From positions 310,001-374,000 of the forward strand of contig CAWANG010000037.1 in NCBI GenBank assembly GCA_963783175.1: 64,000 nucleotides of DNA, in the 5' to 3' direction. The notes below the pieces were generated by a model. The model saw only the letters and a program-made list of their open reading frames with translations, did not search any database and was not told the origin of the DNA. The stretch is from Roseiarcus sp963783175. GTDB lineage: Bacteria > Pseudomonadota > Alphaproteobacteria > Rhizobiales > Beijerinckiaceae. Each line of letters starts with the position of its first letter. Within the stretch, counting starts at the first letter, position 1. This document shows positions 34,680-43,212 of this stretch, in pieces. The position numbers were made by a program, and so were the translations under genes.

Positions 34680-35699
34680 ATGGCCAAAATGCGCGCGATG
34701 GTCGTTCGAAAGCGAGGCGGCCCGCTCGAGGCGGAAGAGCGGGACATGCCCACGCCTGGACAAGAGGAAATGCGCATCCGCGTCCAGGCCTGCGGCGTCT
34801 GCCACAGCGACGTGGTGACGGTTGAGGGCCTCTTTCCCATCGTCCAGTACCCGCGGGTCCCTGGGCATGAGGTGATCGGCGTCGTCGACGCGATCGGCGA
34901 GGGCGTCCACGGCTGGAGCGTCGGCGCGCGGGCGGGCGTCGGCTGGTTCGGCGGTTCGTGCGGCTATTGCCGCCGCTGTCGGCGCGACGATGCGTTCGCC
35001 TGCGAGAATGTGCACGAAATCAGCGGCGTGACCCGCGACGGCGGCTATGCCACCCACATGATCGCGCATGTCTCGGCGGTCGCGCATGTACCCGACGACC
35101 TCGATGCGGTCGAATCCGCGCCGTTGCTTTGCGCCGGCGTCACCACCTTCAACGCGCTGCGCCATACGGGAGCCGGCCCAGGCGATGTCGTTGCTGTCCA
35201 CGGCGTCGGCGGCCTCGGCCATCTCGGCCTGCAATATGCCGCCCGGCAAGGCTTTCGCACCGTCGCGGTCAACCGCGGCCGCGACAAGGAGGAGCTCGCC
35301 CGCAAGCTCGGCGCCAGCGACTACATCGACAGCGCGGAGCAAGACCCGGCCCAGGCGCTCACCGCCATGGGCGGCGCGAAAGCAATCCTCGCCACCGTCA
35401 CCGACGGCAAGGCGATGCAGGCGATTTCCGGCGGCCTTGGCCCCAACGGCGTGATGATGGTCATCGGCGCGGTCGGCCCGCTCACCGTCAATTCATCCGA
35501 CCTGCTTGGCAAGCGCGCCTCGGTCAAAGGCTGGTATTCGGGGATCGCCCGGGATTCGGAGGACACGCTGAACTTCTCTCAGCGCAACAACGTCGCCTCG
35601 ATGAACGAAATCTACCCGCTCGAAAAAGCGCAAGAAGCCTACGAGCGCATGCTGAGCGGCAAGGCGCGCTTCCGCGTCGTCCTTAAGGTGGACGGCTGA
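34680..35699 (+). CDS. Zinc-dependent alcohol dehydrogenase (MDR superfamily)
   Basis: The product is 339 aa. Catalytic zinc ligands are Cys and His in 'ACGVCHSDV' and the Glu of 'GHEVIG'. The structural zinc lobe is Cys-rich ('SCGYCRRCRRDDAFACEN'), and the NAD(P) Rossmann motif is 'GVGGLGHLGLQYA'. It oxidises alcohols or reduces aldehydes; the layout resembles the AdhP/AdhA bacterial group. It starts at ATG 34680. Next to it, convergent, is the nitrile hydratase operon, with no evident pathway link. Confidence 0.9.
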   Translation: MAKMRAMVVRKRGGPLEAEERDMPTPGQEEMRIRVQACGVCHSDVVTVEGLFPIVQYPRVPGHEVIGVVDAIGEGVHGWSVGARAGVGWFGGSCGYCRRCRRDDAFACENVHEISGVTRDGGYATHMIAHVSAVAHVPDDLDAVESAPLLCAGVTTFNALRHTGAGPGDVVAVHGVGGLGHLGLQYAARQGFRTVAVNRGRDKEELARKLGASDYIDSAEQDPAQALTAMGGAKAILATVTDGKAMQAISGGLGPNGVMMVIGAVGPLTVNSSDLLGKRASVKGWYSGIARDSEDTLNFSQRNNVASMNEIYPLEKAQEAYERMLSGKARFRVVLKVDG

Positions 35700-35713
35700 T
35701 CTCGCCGAAACCC

Positions 35714-36052
35714 TCACGGACCCGTCAGCGTCACCGGCTTTCCATGCGGCGTTCGCAGGTACGCCGCCCGCCAGTCCTCGACCCGCCGCGCGACTTCGTC
35801 CCCGTTGAGCCCGCCGTCGGCGACGAGGAGGGTCGTGAGCGCTTCGACCAGCGCGGCGTAATAGGTCTCGCTGTCGTCGGCTGCGCCACGGTCGGCGGCT
35901 TTCCGAAGCGCCGCGCCGAAGGCGGAGGGCCATTTCGACGCCGCGATCCGGCCGGATTCGATAAGCGCCTGGGCCATCGCATAAGCCTCGGCCTGCCAGG
36001 GCTCGACGAAGCCGGGCTCTCCGTGGTCCGCTGGCCGCCTAGACAGGCTCAA
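35714..36052 (-). CDS. Nitrile hydratase accessory protein
   Basis: The product is 112 aa, matching the ~14-kDa P14K/NhlE-type activator of cobalt nitrile hydratases. It is homologous to the N-terminal part of the beta subunit: 'EPWQAEAYAMAQALIESGRI', 'WPSAFGAALRKAADRGAADDSETYYAALVEAL' (in part) and 'VEDWRAAYLRTPHGKPVTL'. It delivers cobalt to the alpha subunit by alpha-subunit exchange, as established for this activator class. Its start overlaps the end of the beta gene by 14 bp, so the two are coupled. Confidence 0.85.
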   Translation of the reverse strand: MSLSRRPADHGEPGFVEPWQAEAYAMAQALIESGRIAASKWPSAFGAALRKAADRGAADDSETYYAALVEALTTLLVADGGLNGDEVARRVEDWRAAYLRTPHGKPVTLTGP

Positions 36053-36695
36053 GATAGCGCTCCCAGAGATCGAGTGAGACCCGGTCGGCGGAACCGGACC
36101 GCTCCGGGAAGAGGTCGGCGAGCATGAAGCTCACAGTATAGAGCGGCTCGGCGACCTCCCGCCCCTCCGCGCTCTCGTCGGGAACAACATGAGCTCCGTT
36201 GAGGCTTCGGACGACGCCGGCATGGCCGCGGACGTAACGCGGCAGCCGCGTGTGGCCGGCCGAGCCCGATAGCCGCGCGCGCACGCGCTGACCGGCGCCG
36301 AAGCGGGCAGCGCCCTCGTATGGCCGGTCGAAGCGCGTCGAGACGTTGCGGAGCCTGGCCACGTCCGCGACGCTCATCGGCTTCAGCGAGGCTGGGGCGC
36401 GCTCGGCGCTCCTGCCGGCCGCGAGCTCCTCCATCGTCACAAGTCCGGAGCCGACCAGCATCGCGGCATAGGTCGTGCACCACTGGTCGAAATACGGCCG
36501 GGCGAGGTATTCGACCGGCTGGAGCTGCTCGCGCGTGAAGCGGAACTTGTCGATGTTCCAGCTCGGCGGCCGCGCAATGGCGCGCGCGATCCCCGACATC
36601 CGCCATTCCCAGTCGTCGTGAACAGGCGCGTCATCGTCGCGGACGGCGATGGCCCCATGGTTCTGCTGCCCGCCAAGATCATGGACGCCGTCCAT
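36039..36695 (-). CDS. nthB: Nitrile hydratase subunit beta
   Basis: The product is 218 aa and opens with the conserved 'MDGVHDLGGQQNHGAI'. It continues with 'YFDQWCTTYAAMLVGSGLVTMEEL', 'RFGAGQRVRARLSGSAGHTRLPRYVRGHAGVV' (the RxxxxxHTRxPxY.RG beta signature, in part) and the C-terminal 'LYTVSFMLADLF'. It partners the alpha subunit to hydrate nitriles to amides. It lies 4 bp after the alpha gene and overlaps the accessory gene, giving the order alpha, beta, accessory. Confidence 0.92.
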   Translation of the reverse strand: MDGVHDLGGQQNHGAIAVRDDDAPVHDDWEWRMSGIARAIARPPSWNIDKFRFTREQLQPVEYLARPYFDQWCTTYAAMLVGSGLVTMEELAAGRSAERAPASLKPMSVADVARLRNVSTRFDRPYEGAARFGAGQRVRARLSGSAGHTRLPRYVRGHAGVVRSLNGAHVVPDESAEGREVAEPLYTVSFMLADLFPERSGSADRVSLDLWERYLEPV

Positions 36696-36699
36696 GGCC

Positions 36700-37347
36700 C
36701 TAGCCTCCCGCGGCGGCGATGCGCAGGGCGCGCTCGACGCCGATCATGCTGTCGCGGGTCACGATTTTCGCCAGCGCTGCATCGTCCCAGCCGTCGGTTG
36801 CCGCCGGGCGCTGCGGTAGGACCAGATATCTGAGCTCGGAGGTGCTGTCCCAAACCTCGACGGCGACGTCCTCCGGAAGGTCCACGCCAAACTCCTTCAG
36901 CACGCCGCGCGGCTCGCGGACCGCGCGCGACCGATAAGCGGCTTTCTTGTACCAGGCGGGCGGCATCCCAAGCACCGCAGTCGGATAGCAGCTGCAGAGC
37001 GTGCAAACGACCAGGTTGTGGACCCGCTCGGTGTTCTCGACCACTTTCAGATGGCCGACTGCCGGTCCGTCAATCCCGAGTTCGTTGATCCCGGCCGTGC
37101 CGTCGGCGAGGAGGCGCGCCTTGTAATCCGAGTCGCTCCACGCGCGCGCCACCACGCGAGCGCCGACCTTCGGGCCGATCTCGTCGCGAAAGAGCTCGAT
37201 CCACGCGTCCATGGCCGCCGGGTCCAACATTCCCTTTTCGACGAGCAGGCTTTCGAGCGCCTTCACCCGCAAGGCGGATTCGCTTGGAACATGGGAATGG
37301 ATGTCCTCGTGCAGCTCGGCTGCCTTCCACGGGTCGTATTCGCGCAT
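36700..37347 (-). CDS. nthA: Nitrile hydratase subunit alpha, cobalt type
   Basis: The product is 215 aa. The metal-binding claw is C115-T-L-C118-S-C120 in 'VVCTLCSCYPT'. Thr at the second position marks the Co(III) class, whereas Fe(III) enzymes have Ser. C118 and C120 are the residues oxidised to sulfinic and sulfenic acid. Other conserved segments are 'AWSDSDYKARLLADGTAGINEL' and 'PPAWYKKAAYRSRAVREPRGVL'. It is the first gene of the operon. No amidase or aldoxime dehydratase gene is nearby, so the onward pathway is elsewhere. Confidence 0.95.
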   Translation of the reverse strand: MREYDPWKAAELHEDIHSHVPSESALRVKALESLLVEKGMLDPAAMDAWIELFRDEIGPKVGARVVARAWSDSDYKARLLADGTAGINELGIDGPAVGHLKVVENTERVHNLVVCTLCSCYPTAVLGMPPAWYKKAAYRSRAVREPRGVLKEFGVDLPEDVAVEVWDSTSELRYLVLPQRPAATDGWDDAALAKIVTRDSMIGVERALRIAAAGG

Positions 37348-37447
37348 GGCTCCCTCCGGGCATGGCGTTTCATGGCCAAGGCACTATGTCATGAGGGGCC
37401 TGCGGCGCCAAAATGCCCGGCATTTCAGGGGAGGACTGCCCGCGACG

Positions 37448-38122
37448 ATGACCTCGAAAGGGAAGGCTTGGCTTTGGCTCGGCGCGCTCGCGCTCGTCAT
37501 GGGCGCGCTCATCTTCGGGACGGCCGGCGATCTCCGGTTCTGGAAGGGCTGGACGTTTCTCGCCGTGTTTTTCGGCGCATCGGCGCTCATCACCCAATAC
37601 CTGATCGCCAATGACCCCGCGCTCCTCGAGCGGCGCGTAAAAGGAGGGCCGACCCAGGAGACGGAGCCGACGCAAAGGCTCATCATGGTCTTCATGTCGG
37701 TCGGCTTCGTTGCGCTCATCGTCGTGCCGGCGCTCGATCACCGGTTCGGCTGGTCGCAGGCGCCGGCAATCGTCGCGCTCGCGGGCGACGCGCTGATCCT
37801 CGTCGGGTTCTTCGTCGTCTTCCTCGTCTTCAGACAGAACTCGTTCGCTTCGTCCACGATCGGCGTCGCCGAGGGCCAGACCCTGGTCTCGACCGGACCC
37901 TACGCCATCGTCCGTCATCCGATGTACGCGGGCGCGCTCGTCTATCTCGTCGGGACGCCGCTCGCGCTCGGCTCCTATTGGGGGCTTGCGGTGTTGGCGC
38001 TGATGGCGCCGATCCTGATCTGGCGCCTCGTCGATGAGGAACGCGTTCTCGAGCAGCGCCTGCCCGGCTATTCGGAGTACAAGAAGAAGGTCCGGTACCG
38101 GCTCGCCCCCGGCGTCTATTGA
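37448..38122 (+). CDS. Isoprenylcysteine carboxyl methyltransferase (ICMT) family membrane protein
   Basis: The product is 224 aa from ATG 37448. It has five to six hydrophobic segments, with the SAM-binding C-terminal part 'STGPYAIVRHPMYAGALVYLVGTPLALGSYWGL' (in part) and 'DEERVLEQRLPGYSEYKKKVRYRLAPGVY' (in part). The RHPMY and E-E-x-L-x-x-x-x-x-G-Y-x-x-Y motifs are the core of bacterial ICMT-like/PEMT-like methyltransferases. The substrate is unknown. It converges with the cyclase gene. A second, broken gene of the same family lies at 57647-58207. Confidence 0.82.
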   Translation: MTSKGKAWLWLGALALVMGALIFGTAGDLRFWKGWTFLAVFFGASALITQYLIANDPALLERRVKGGPTQETEPTQRLIMVFMSVGFVALIVVPALDHRFGWSQAPAIVALAGDALILVGFFVVFLVFRQNSFASSTIGVAEGQTLVSTGPYAIVRHPMYAGALVYLVGTPLALGSYWGLAVLALMAPILIWRLVDEERVLEQRLPGYSEYKKKVRYRLAPGVY

Positions 38123-38130
38123 CGCGCCGG

Positions 38131-39259
38131 TCAGGCTCGAGGTTCGATCACATGGACTTCGACGCGCTCCTGCCGGCCGCGCGCCGCGATGTTTTTGCCG
38201 TCGCCGATCTCGAGATCGGCCGGGATCGTCATCAGCCGCAGCGCGTCGGCCGAGGCGACCAGCCGCCGATCGATCGTCTTGCAATATTCGCAGAGTCTCG
38301 CCGCGACGTTCATCGTGTCGCCGAAATAGGCGAGCTGGCGTTTGCGTCGCCGCATCGCTGACGATGACCGGACCGGCGTGCAGCCCGGCGCGGAACTTCG
38401 GCACAAGCTCAAATTCCGCCTCATACGCGCCTGCGAGGCGGGCGATCTTGCGCTCGATCGCCTGAAAGCAGCCTAGGCATCGGCCATTACGCGCCGGATC
38501 GTCGCTGACCGGCCAGCTGACGATCACCTCGTCGCCGACATAGGCGTGCACCGCGCCGCGGTAGGCCCTGATGGGCTCATCGATGTCCAAAAAGAACCGC
38601 GTGATGAGATCGTGCACCCGGAGCTCGCCCAGGACCTCGGCGAGGCGGGTCGAGTCGGCGAGGTCGAGGAACATCACGATCAGCTGCCGGCGAACCGGAC
38701 GATGATAAGTCCCGAGAAGGACGCTGGTCAGTAGCGGGCCGCCGATCAGCCGTCCGGTTTCCCACACCGTCCCGAAGAACAGTGAAAGCGCAAACGCAAT
38801 CGTAACAATCCGGGGCAAGTCGACGGTCAGCCAACCTGCCCTAAGCGCATCCAGATGACGAAACTCCGGAAATAGCAAAAACTCCATGAAGAGGCCCGCC
38901 GTGATAAAGGCGGCGGTCATCACCACCGCCCGGACGACAAGCTCGCCAGCCAGCGGCAATCGTCTGAGCGCCGCGCCGAGTCTCGACCTGTCGCTCGAAG
39001 CGAACGCGGTCTGCACCGCCCATCCGGCCCAGCCAATGCCGGCTCCATTAACCCCGCTGCGAACATAGTTCGCCAAGCTCCGCAAGTCGGGGTCGTCGAA
39101 AATGGCCCGATAGACGACGCCGGCGGCAAAACCAACGAGCAAGGACACGACCAGGAGGCCGCGGCGCCGCGTGGCGGAGCGCAGGAATCCTGAGTCGATT
39201 CTTTTCACATCATCGGCGCTCATGTGCGGCTGGGTCCGATATTCTGCTTGCTCGATCAT
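38131..39259 (-). CDS. Membrane-bound class III adenylate/guanylate cyclase, frameshifted near 38350
   Basis: Four transmembrane helices occupy residues ~30-180 ('GLLVVSLLVGFAAGVVY', 'VVMTAAFITAGLFMEFLLF', 'IVTIAFALSLFFGTVWE'). The catalytic domain follows with the metal Asp residues in 'VMFLDLADSTRLAE' and 'YVGDEVIVSW'. The frame changes near 38345-38357: re-inserting two A residues gives 'SECGDAKRQLAYFGDTMNVAARL', restoring the transition-state Asn/Arg. Without it the C-terminal ~85 residues are lost. It probably makes cAMP at the inner membrane in response to an unknown signal; ATP versus GTP preference was not determined. The frame's long extension to 37370 is out-of-frame sequence. Confidence 0.83.
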
Positions 39260-39462
39260 AAGATAAGATCGGTGGTTACGCCTGCGGCGCGCGGATCAGA
39301 CGTCGGGCGAGCGGCCGGCCCCCGGCAGTCACGGCCGCCATATTTGCGACCGGCCTGCGTCGCATTCTGACTGGTGTCAGAAGATCGCCCCGGTCGTCCG
39401 GCTGCGCGAGGATTTCGCGGGCAGCCGATCCGGACCCGGCACCAAAATCAAAGAGGCATTCC

Positions 39463-40353
39463 ATGGAGCGAAAAAAGGCGTCGGACTTTCCCCAGGAGCT
39501 TTTGAACCTGTTTGACGTCTATGTGCACGGCGGAATGAGCCGCCGCGCGTTCCTCGACGGCGCGCAGAAATTCGCCGCCGGAGGCGTCGGCGCCTCGGCG
39601 CTGTTCGAGATGCTGAGACCCAATTATGCCTGGGCGATCCAGGTCCCGCCCGACGACAGCCGGGTCACCGCCAAGTTCGTCACCATCCCCTCCCCCGAAG
39701 GCAACGGCAGCATCAAGGGCTATCTGGTCCGGCCCGCCAACGCCGACAAACTCCCCACGGTTCTGGTGGTGCATGAAAATCGCGGCCTGAACCCCTATAT
39801 CGAAGATGTCGCCCGGCGCCTGGCGGTCGCCAATTTCATCGCCTTCGCCCCCGATGGGCTGACCTCGGTCGGCGGCTATCCCGGCGACGACGAGAAGGGC
39901 GCTGAGCTCTTCCGCCGGGTCGATCCGGTCAAGATGCAGGAGGATTTCGCCGCCGCGGCGCGGTGGCTGAAATCTCTGCCCGATTCGACCGGCAAGATCG
40001 GCGCGGTCGGCTTCTGTTTCGGCGGCGGCGTCGTCAATCAACTCGCGGTGCGGTTGGGTCCCGATCTCGACGCAGCGGTTCCGTTCTACGGCCTCCAGCC
40101 GGACGCTTCCGACGCAAAAAAAATCAAGGCGCCGATCAACGCCCAATACGGCGAGCTCGACGCCCGCATCACCAGCGGCTGGCCGGCGTTCGACGCCGCC
40201 CTCTCCGCGGCGGAGGTTCCGCACGAGGGCCATATCTACAAGGGCGCCAACCACGGTTTCCACAACGACACGACGCCGCGCTACGATCAGGCGGCCGCCG
40301 AGGAAGCCTGGAAGCGGACGATCGATTGGCTCAACAAATATCTGCGGGCCTGA
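39463..40353 (+). CDS. Dienelactone hydrolase family protein with Tat-like leader
   Basis: This 296-aa alpha/beta hydrolase has a nucleophile Cys in 'GFCFGGGVVN', an Asp in 'YGELDARI' and a His in 'GANHGFHNDTTPRYD'. 'VVHENRGLNPYIEDVARRLA' supplies the conserved Glu typical of DLH. The N-terminus 'GGMSRRAFLDGAQKFAAGG' resembles a twin-arginine signal, though it begins ~25 residues in, so export as a folded enzyme is possible. Members cleave dienelactones or related esters. It is divergent from the cyclase. The upstream 203 bp hold no other gene. Confidence 0.85.
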   Translation: MERKKASDFPQELLNLFDVYVHGGMSRRAFLDGAQKFAAGGVGASALFEMLRPNYAWAIQVPPDDSRVTAKFVTIPSPEGNGSIKGYLVRPANADKLPTVLVVHENRGLNPYIEDVARRLAVANFIAFAPDGLTSVGGYPGDDEKGAELFRRVDPVKMQEDFAAAARWLKSLPDSTGKIGAVGFCFGGGVVNQLAVRLGPDLDAAVPFYGLQPDASDAKKIKAPINAQYGELDARITSGWPAFDAALSAAEVPHEGHIYKGANHGFHNDTTPRYDQAAAEEAWKRTIDWLNKYLRA

Positions 40354-40384
40354 GGACTGATCGAGCCGGAGCGGACGGAGTCAC

Positions 40385-40453
40385 GTGAGCCGGATATTTG
40401 CGTTAGGCGCGGGCGGCGTCATCGGCCGGCGGCTTGCGCCCCCTCTCCACGCG
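40385..40453 (+). pseudogene. Stub of an NAD(P)-dependent epimerase gene
   Basis: From GTG 40385, behind GGAG, the frame reads 'SRIFALGAGGVIGRRLAPPL', the Rossmann opening of an SDR-type epimerase (G-x-G-G-x-I-G). Family resemblance ends within ~24 codons and the sequence continues as intergenic DNA. It looks like the 5' remnant of a deleted gene, preserved just upstream of the YCII/sigma factor module. Confidence 0.5.
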
Positions 40454-40530
40454 GGGCGTTCGCCGAGAAAAGCGTCTTCAGTGAGAGATCGAGGCAATCT
40501 GAGCCAGCGGCCACTTTTTTTCGCCCCCAC

Positions 40531-40557
40531 TGTCCAAATGCGCCACAGCCAATCGTC
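40531..40557 (+). promoter_or_regulatory. Candidate ECF-type promoter of the YCII/DGPF gene
   Basis: TGTCCA (40531-40536), 17 nt and CGTC (40554-40557) resemble the -35/-10 pairs used by ECF sigma factors, ~50 nt before the YCII start. If recognised by the sigma factor at 41412 it would make the module self-activating. The match is by eye only. Confidence 0.3.
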
Positions 40558-40606
40558 TTTGCTTTGAGCGCGGCGAAGCGGCCGCGCCGCTTCAAGGAGC
40601 AGAACA

Positions 40607-40954
40607 ATGCAGTACCTGTTGATGATTCACTCGGACGAAAAGGCGATGCAGGCCGCGTCCAAGGAAGACGTGGGGAACATGATCGCCGCCTACGGGGCTT
40701 ATACCAACGCCATGAAACAGGCCGGCGTCCACATCGGTGGCGAGCGCTTGCAGCCGACTTCGACGGCGACGGTCGTGCGCGCGAACAACGGCAAGACTTC
40801 GGTGATCAATGGCCCCTATGCCGAGGTCAAGGAGCAGCTCGGCGGCTATTACCTGATCGAGGCGCCCGATCTCGACGGGGCGATCGCCTGGGCGGCGCGC
40901 TGCCCCGGCGCGCAATTCGGCGCGATCGAAGTGCGGCCGATCTGGTCGATGTAG
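40607..40954 (+). CDS. YCII/DGPF domain protein, partner of ECF42 sigma factor
   Basis: The product is 115 aa: 'MQYLLMIHSDEKAMQ', 'HIGGERLQPTSTATVVR', 'TSVINGPYAEVKEQLGGYYLIEA' (DGPFAE-like motif as NGPYAE) and 'RPIWSM'. It has a ferredoxin-like fold. Proteins of this class are the constant genomic partners of ECF42 sigma factors, which fits the sigma factor 460 bp downstream. Its biochemical role is not settled. It is soluble, cytoplasmic, and has GGAG in 'AAGGAGCAG' before ATG 40607. Confidence 0.87.
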   Translation: MQYLLMIHSDEKAMQAASKEDVGNMIAAYGAYTNAMKQAGVHIGGERLQPTSTATVVRANNGKTSVINGPYAEVKEQLGGYYLIEAPDLDGAIAWAARCPGAQFGAIEVRPIWSM

Positions 40955-40985
40955 AGCAGCGGAATCATGGCCGGGCCAGACTGCG

Positions 40986-41195
40986 ATGAACGGGATCGAA
41001 AAACAGGCGGTATTCTACCGCGGGTATCTGATCGACGAACGCAGTCTGGCCCCGCTGACGACGGCGTTGGCGGCGATTGTCGGCCTGTGGCTTCTCGTAT
41101 ACGTGGTTGGCGCCATCGGCGGCCCTGAGGCCAACCGGCAAATGCTCCAGGTCGCGTCGCATGCGTCCTCATCCCTCGCGTCCCGGTCTCCGTGA
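40986..41195 (+). CDS. Possible small membrane protein, 69 aa
   Basis: An ATG at 40986 opens a frame with one plausible transmembrane helix ('LTTALAAIVGLWLLVYVVGAIGG') and a short Ser-rich tail. There is no strong ribosome-binding site and no recognised family. It lies between the YCII gene and the sigma factor on the same strand, so it could be part of that transcript. The 70 bases after it (41215-41285) are strikingly AT-rich for this window. Confidence 0.3.
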   Translation: MNGIEKQAVFYRGYLIDERSLAPLTTALAAIVGLWLLVYVVGAIGGPEANRQMLQVASHASSSLASRSP

Positions 41196-41411
41196 CTGTC
41201 ATCTCGCGCACGCAAGGCTTATAGGTAATCGAAATAAAATCTTATGGTCAATTATTGATCTCAAATATAAAAAGTGCCTCCTCAACACGCCCACCCTTGG
41301 ACAGCGCCGCCTCGCGCGGATGGCGGAAAAGGGCGCCAAGCCATTAAACTGACCGACTCGGAGACAAGAACGACCACCCGGACCAAAACTGGATCGTCAA
41401 CCGGCCTCGCG

Positions 41412-42653
41412 ATGACCCGCGAAGTCGACGCCCGCGTTGCAGCGGCCCGCGTCGCCCGCGAGAGCTACGGCAAGCTCGTGGCCTATCTCGCCGCCGCCTC
41501 GCGCGACGTTCCCGGCGCCGAGGATGCGCTCGCCGACGCCTTTGCCGCCGCGCTCGCCGTCTGGCCCGTCCAGGGCGTGCCGTTGAACCCGGAAGGGTGG
41601 CTGGCGACGGCCGCGCGAAGGCGCCTCATCGACGCCGCGCGAAGGCGCCGCAGCGCGGAAGCGGCTTCGGATGCGCTCATGCTGATCGACGCCGACCTCA
41701 AAGAGGCGGCGGATGCTGACGCCTCGATCCCCGACCGGCGCCTGGCGCTGATGTTCGCCTGCGCTCATCCGGCGATTGAGGAATCCGTCCGCGCCCCATT
41801 GATGCTACAGACGATTCTCGGTCTCGACGCGGCGGCGATCGCCTCCGCCTTCCTGGTCTCGCCGGCGGCGATGGGCCAGCGCCTGGCGCGCGCCAAGGCG
41901 AAAATTCGCCTCGCCGGCGTCCCGTTCAAGATCCCCGAGCGCGAGGATTTGCCGGAACGGCTCGGGGTTGCGCTCGAGGCGATTTACGCCGCCTTTTCGC
42001 ACGGCTGGGCGGAAGCGTTCTCCGACGACCCGCGCGGGCGCAATCTCGCCGAGGAGGCGATCTGGCTCGGCCGCGTCGTCGTTTCACTCGCTCCGAACGA
42101 GCCCGAGGCGATGGGCTTGCTGGCGCTGATGCTCTATGCCCATGCCCGGCGCGAGGCGCGCCGGGACGCCTCTGGCCGCTATGTGCCCCTGAGCGAGCAG
42201 GACACGGGCGCGTGGGACCAGGCGGCGATCGGAGAGGCGGAGGGGTTGCTGCGGTCCGCGGGCGCTCTCGGCGCGCCGGGACGCTTCCAGCTCGAGGCGG
42301 CGGTCCAATCGGTCCACGCCGCTCGCCGCCTGACCCGAACAACCGACTGGCAAGCGATCGTCGTCCTCTACGACGCGCTCTTCGCCCTGACCGGCTCCCC
42401 GGTCGTCGCCGTCAATCGCGCCGCGGCGGTCGCCCACGCGCGCGGGGCCGCGTCAGGGCTCAAATTGCTCGACGAGGTGGGCGCGCAAGGCGGCCTCGAC
42501 GGATTCGAGCCCTATTGGGTCGCGCTAGCCGACCTTTGCGCCAAACTCGGCGAAGTCGAGGAAGCGCGCCGCGCTTATGGCCTCGCGATCGGCCTCCAGA
42601 CCGACCCCGCGGCGCGCGCCTTTCTCATCGAGCGGCTGGCGGCGCTGGCGTGA
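41412..42653 (+). CDS. ECF42-type RNA polymerase sigma factor with C-terminal TPR-like domain
   Basis: The product is 413 aa from ATG 41412 (longer in-frame starts add Arg/Thr-rich sequence only). Sigma region 2 is 'YGKLVAYLAAASRDVPGAEDALADAFAAALAVWP' (in part) with 'PLNPEGWLATAARRRLIDAARR'; region 4 is 'LGLDAAAIASAFLVSPAAMGQRLARAKAKIR' (in part). Typical ECFs end near residue 190. Here ~215 further residues form the helical extension of the ECF42 group ('AIYAAFSHGWAEAF', 'LLALMLYAHARREARRD', 'VVAVNRAAAVAHARG'). That extension is known to be needed for activity in studied members. No anti-sigma factor is adjacent, as usual for this group. Confidence 0.9.
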   Translation: MTREVDARVAAARVARESYGKLVAYLAAASRDVPGAEDALADAFAAALAVWPVQGVPLNPEGWLATAARRRLIDAARRRRSAEAASDALMLIDADLKEAADADASIPDRRLALMFACAHPAIEESVRAPLMLQTILGLDAAAIASAFLVSPAAMGQRLARAKAKIRLAGVPFKIPEREDLPERLGVALEAIYAAFSHGWAEAFSDDPRGRNLAEEAIWLGRVVVSLAPNEPEAMGLLALMLYAHARREARRDASGRYVPLSEQDTGAWDQAAIGEAEGLLRSAGALGAPGRFQLEAAVQSVHAARRLTRTTDWQAIVVLYDALFALTGSPVVAVNRAAAVAHARGAASGLKLLDEVGAQGGLDGFEPYWVALADLCAKLGEVEEARRAYGLAIGLQTDPAARAFLIERLAALA

Positions 42654-42661
42654 CGGGCCCC

Positions 42662-43210
42662 TCAGGCGACAAGTCGCCAGAGACCGGGGTAGGACTGAAC
42701 GAAGCCGTTTGGCGCCATCTCGAGCAAAGCCTCGTAAGGGACCGTCGGCGCCTCGTACCAATAAGACGCGTCCCCGCGCCGCTCGTAGGTTTGCGGCAAT
42801 TCGATCAGCGAGGCGCTGTCGAGATCGAACCACGCGACCGGGACCTCGGCCTTCTGACCAGGAGGCAACGCGAGGCGCTTGAGTTGCAGCGCGTTGGTCG
42901 CCGGGGTGAAACCGAAGTCCAGGTCGACCAGATGCTTCAGGCCTGGGACCAGGACGGCGTCTACGCGCCAGCCGCGCGCGTCACGCAGGATCTCGCGCCG
43001 GATGATTGCGTCACCGAGGAAACCGCTGACAATTCCCCGCCTGGTCTCAAAGCGCGCGTCGGCATCCACCTGATAGGCGACCGTCGCCGGCCCAAGTTCG
43101 TGGTCGAACGCGGCGGCGCCCTGAAGAAGCCAGCCGTCGGCATGCGGCCGCAAGAGCGCGGCGTCGCAGCCCGGCCGATCGAGGCGTCTCCATGCCGCGA
43201 ATTCGCTCAC
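42662..43210 (-). CDS. Putative glycolipid-binding protein (DUF1089)
   Basis: The product is ~182 aa. I use GTG 43210, behind GGGAAG; TTG 43216 overlaps the upstream stop as TTGA and is the alternative. The pattern is that of the putative glycolipid-binding family: 'AAWRRLDRPGCDAALL', 'ATVAYQVDADARFETRRG', 'VDLDFGFTPATNALQLKRLALP', 'ERRGDASYWYEAP' and 'YPGLWRLVA'. The function of the family is untested. It is coupled to the epimerase gene immediately upstream, suggesting a shared role in sugar or lipid modification. Confidence 0.75.
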   Translation of the reverse strand: MSEFAAWRRLDRPGCDAALLRPHADGWLLQGAAAFDHELGPATVAYQVDADARFETRRGIVSGFLGDAIIRREILRDARGWRVDAVLVPGLKHLVDLDFGFTPATNALQLKRLALPPGQKAEVPVAWFDLDSASLIELPQTYERRGDASYWYEAPTVPYEALLEMAPNGFVQSYPGLWRLVA

Positions 43211-43212
43211 GC

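Noticed and set aside
33198..35342. 714-codon minus-strand open frame
   Set aside because: It is antisense to the exported protein (33726-34556) and alcohol dehydrogenase (34680-35699), both of which have family motifs; the frame's product has none and is His/Arg/Asp-rich as typical of GC-rich shadows.
37370..38130. C-terminal continuation of the cyclase frame
   Set aside because: After ~38350 the frame leaves the cyclase domain and runs antisense to the ICMT-family gene; the true domain continues in another frame to 38131.
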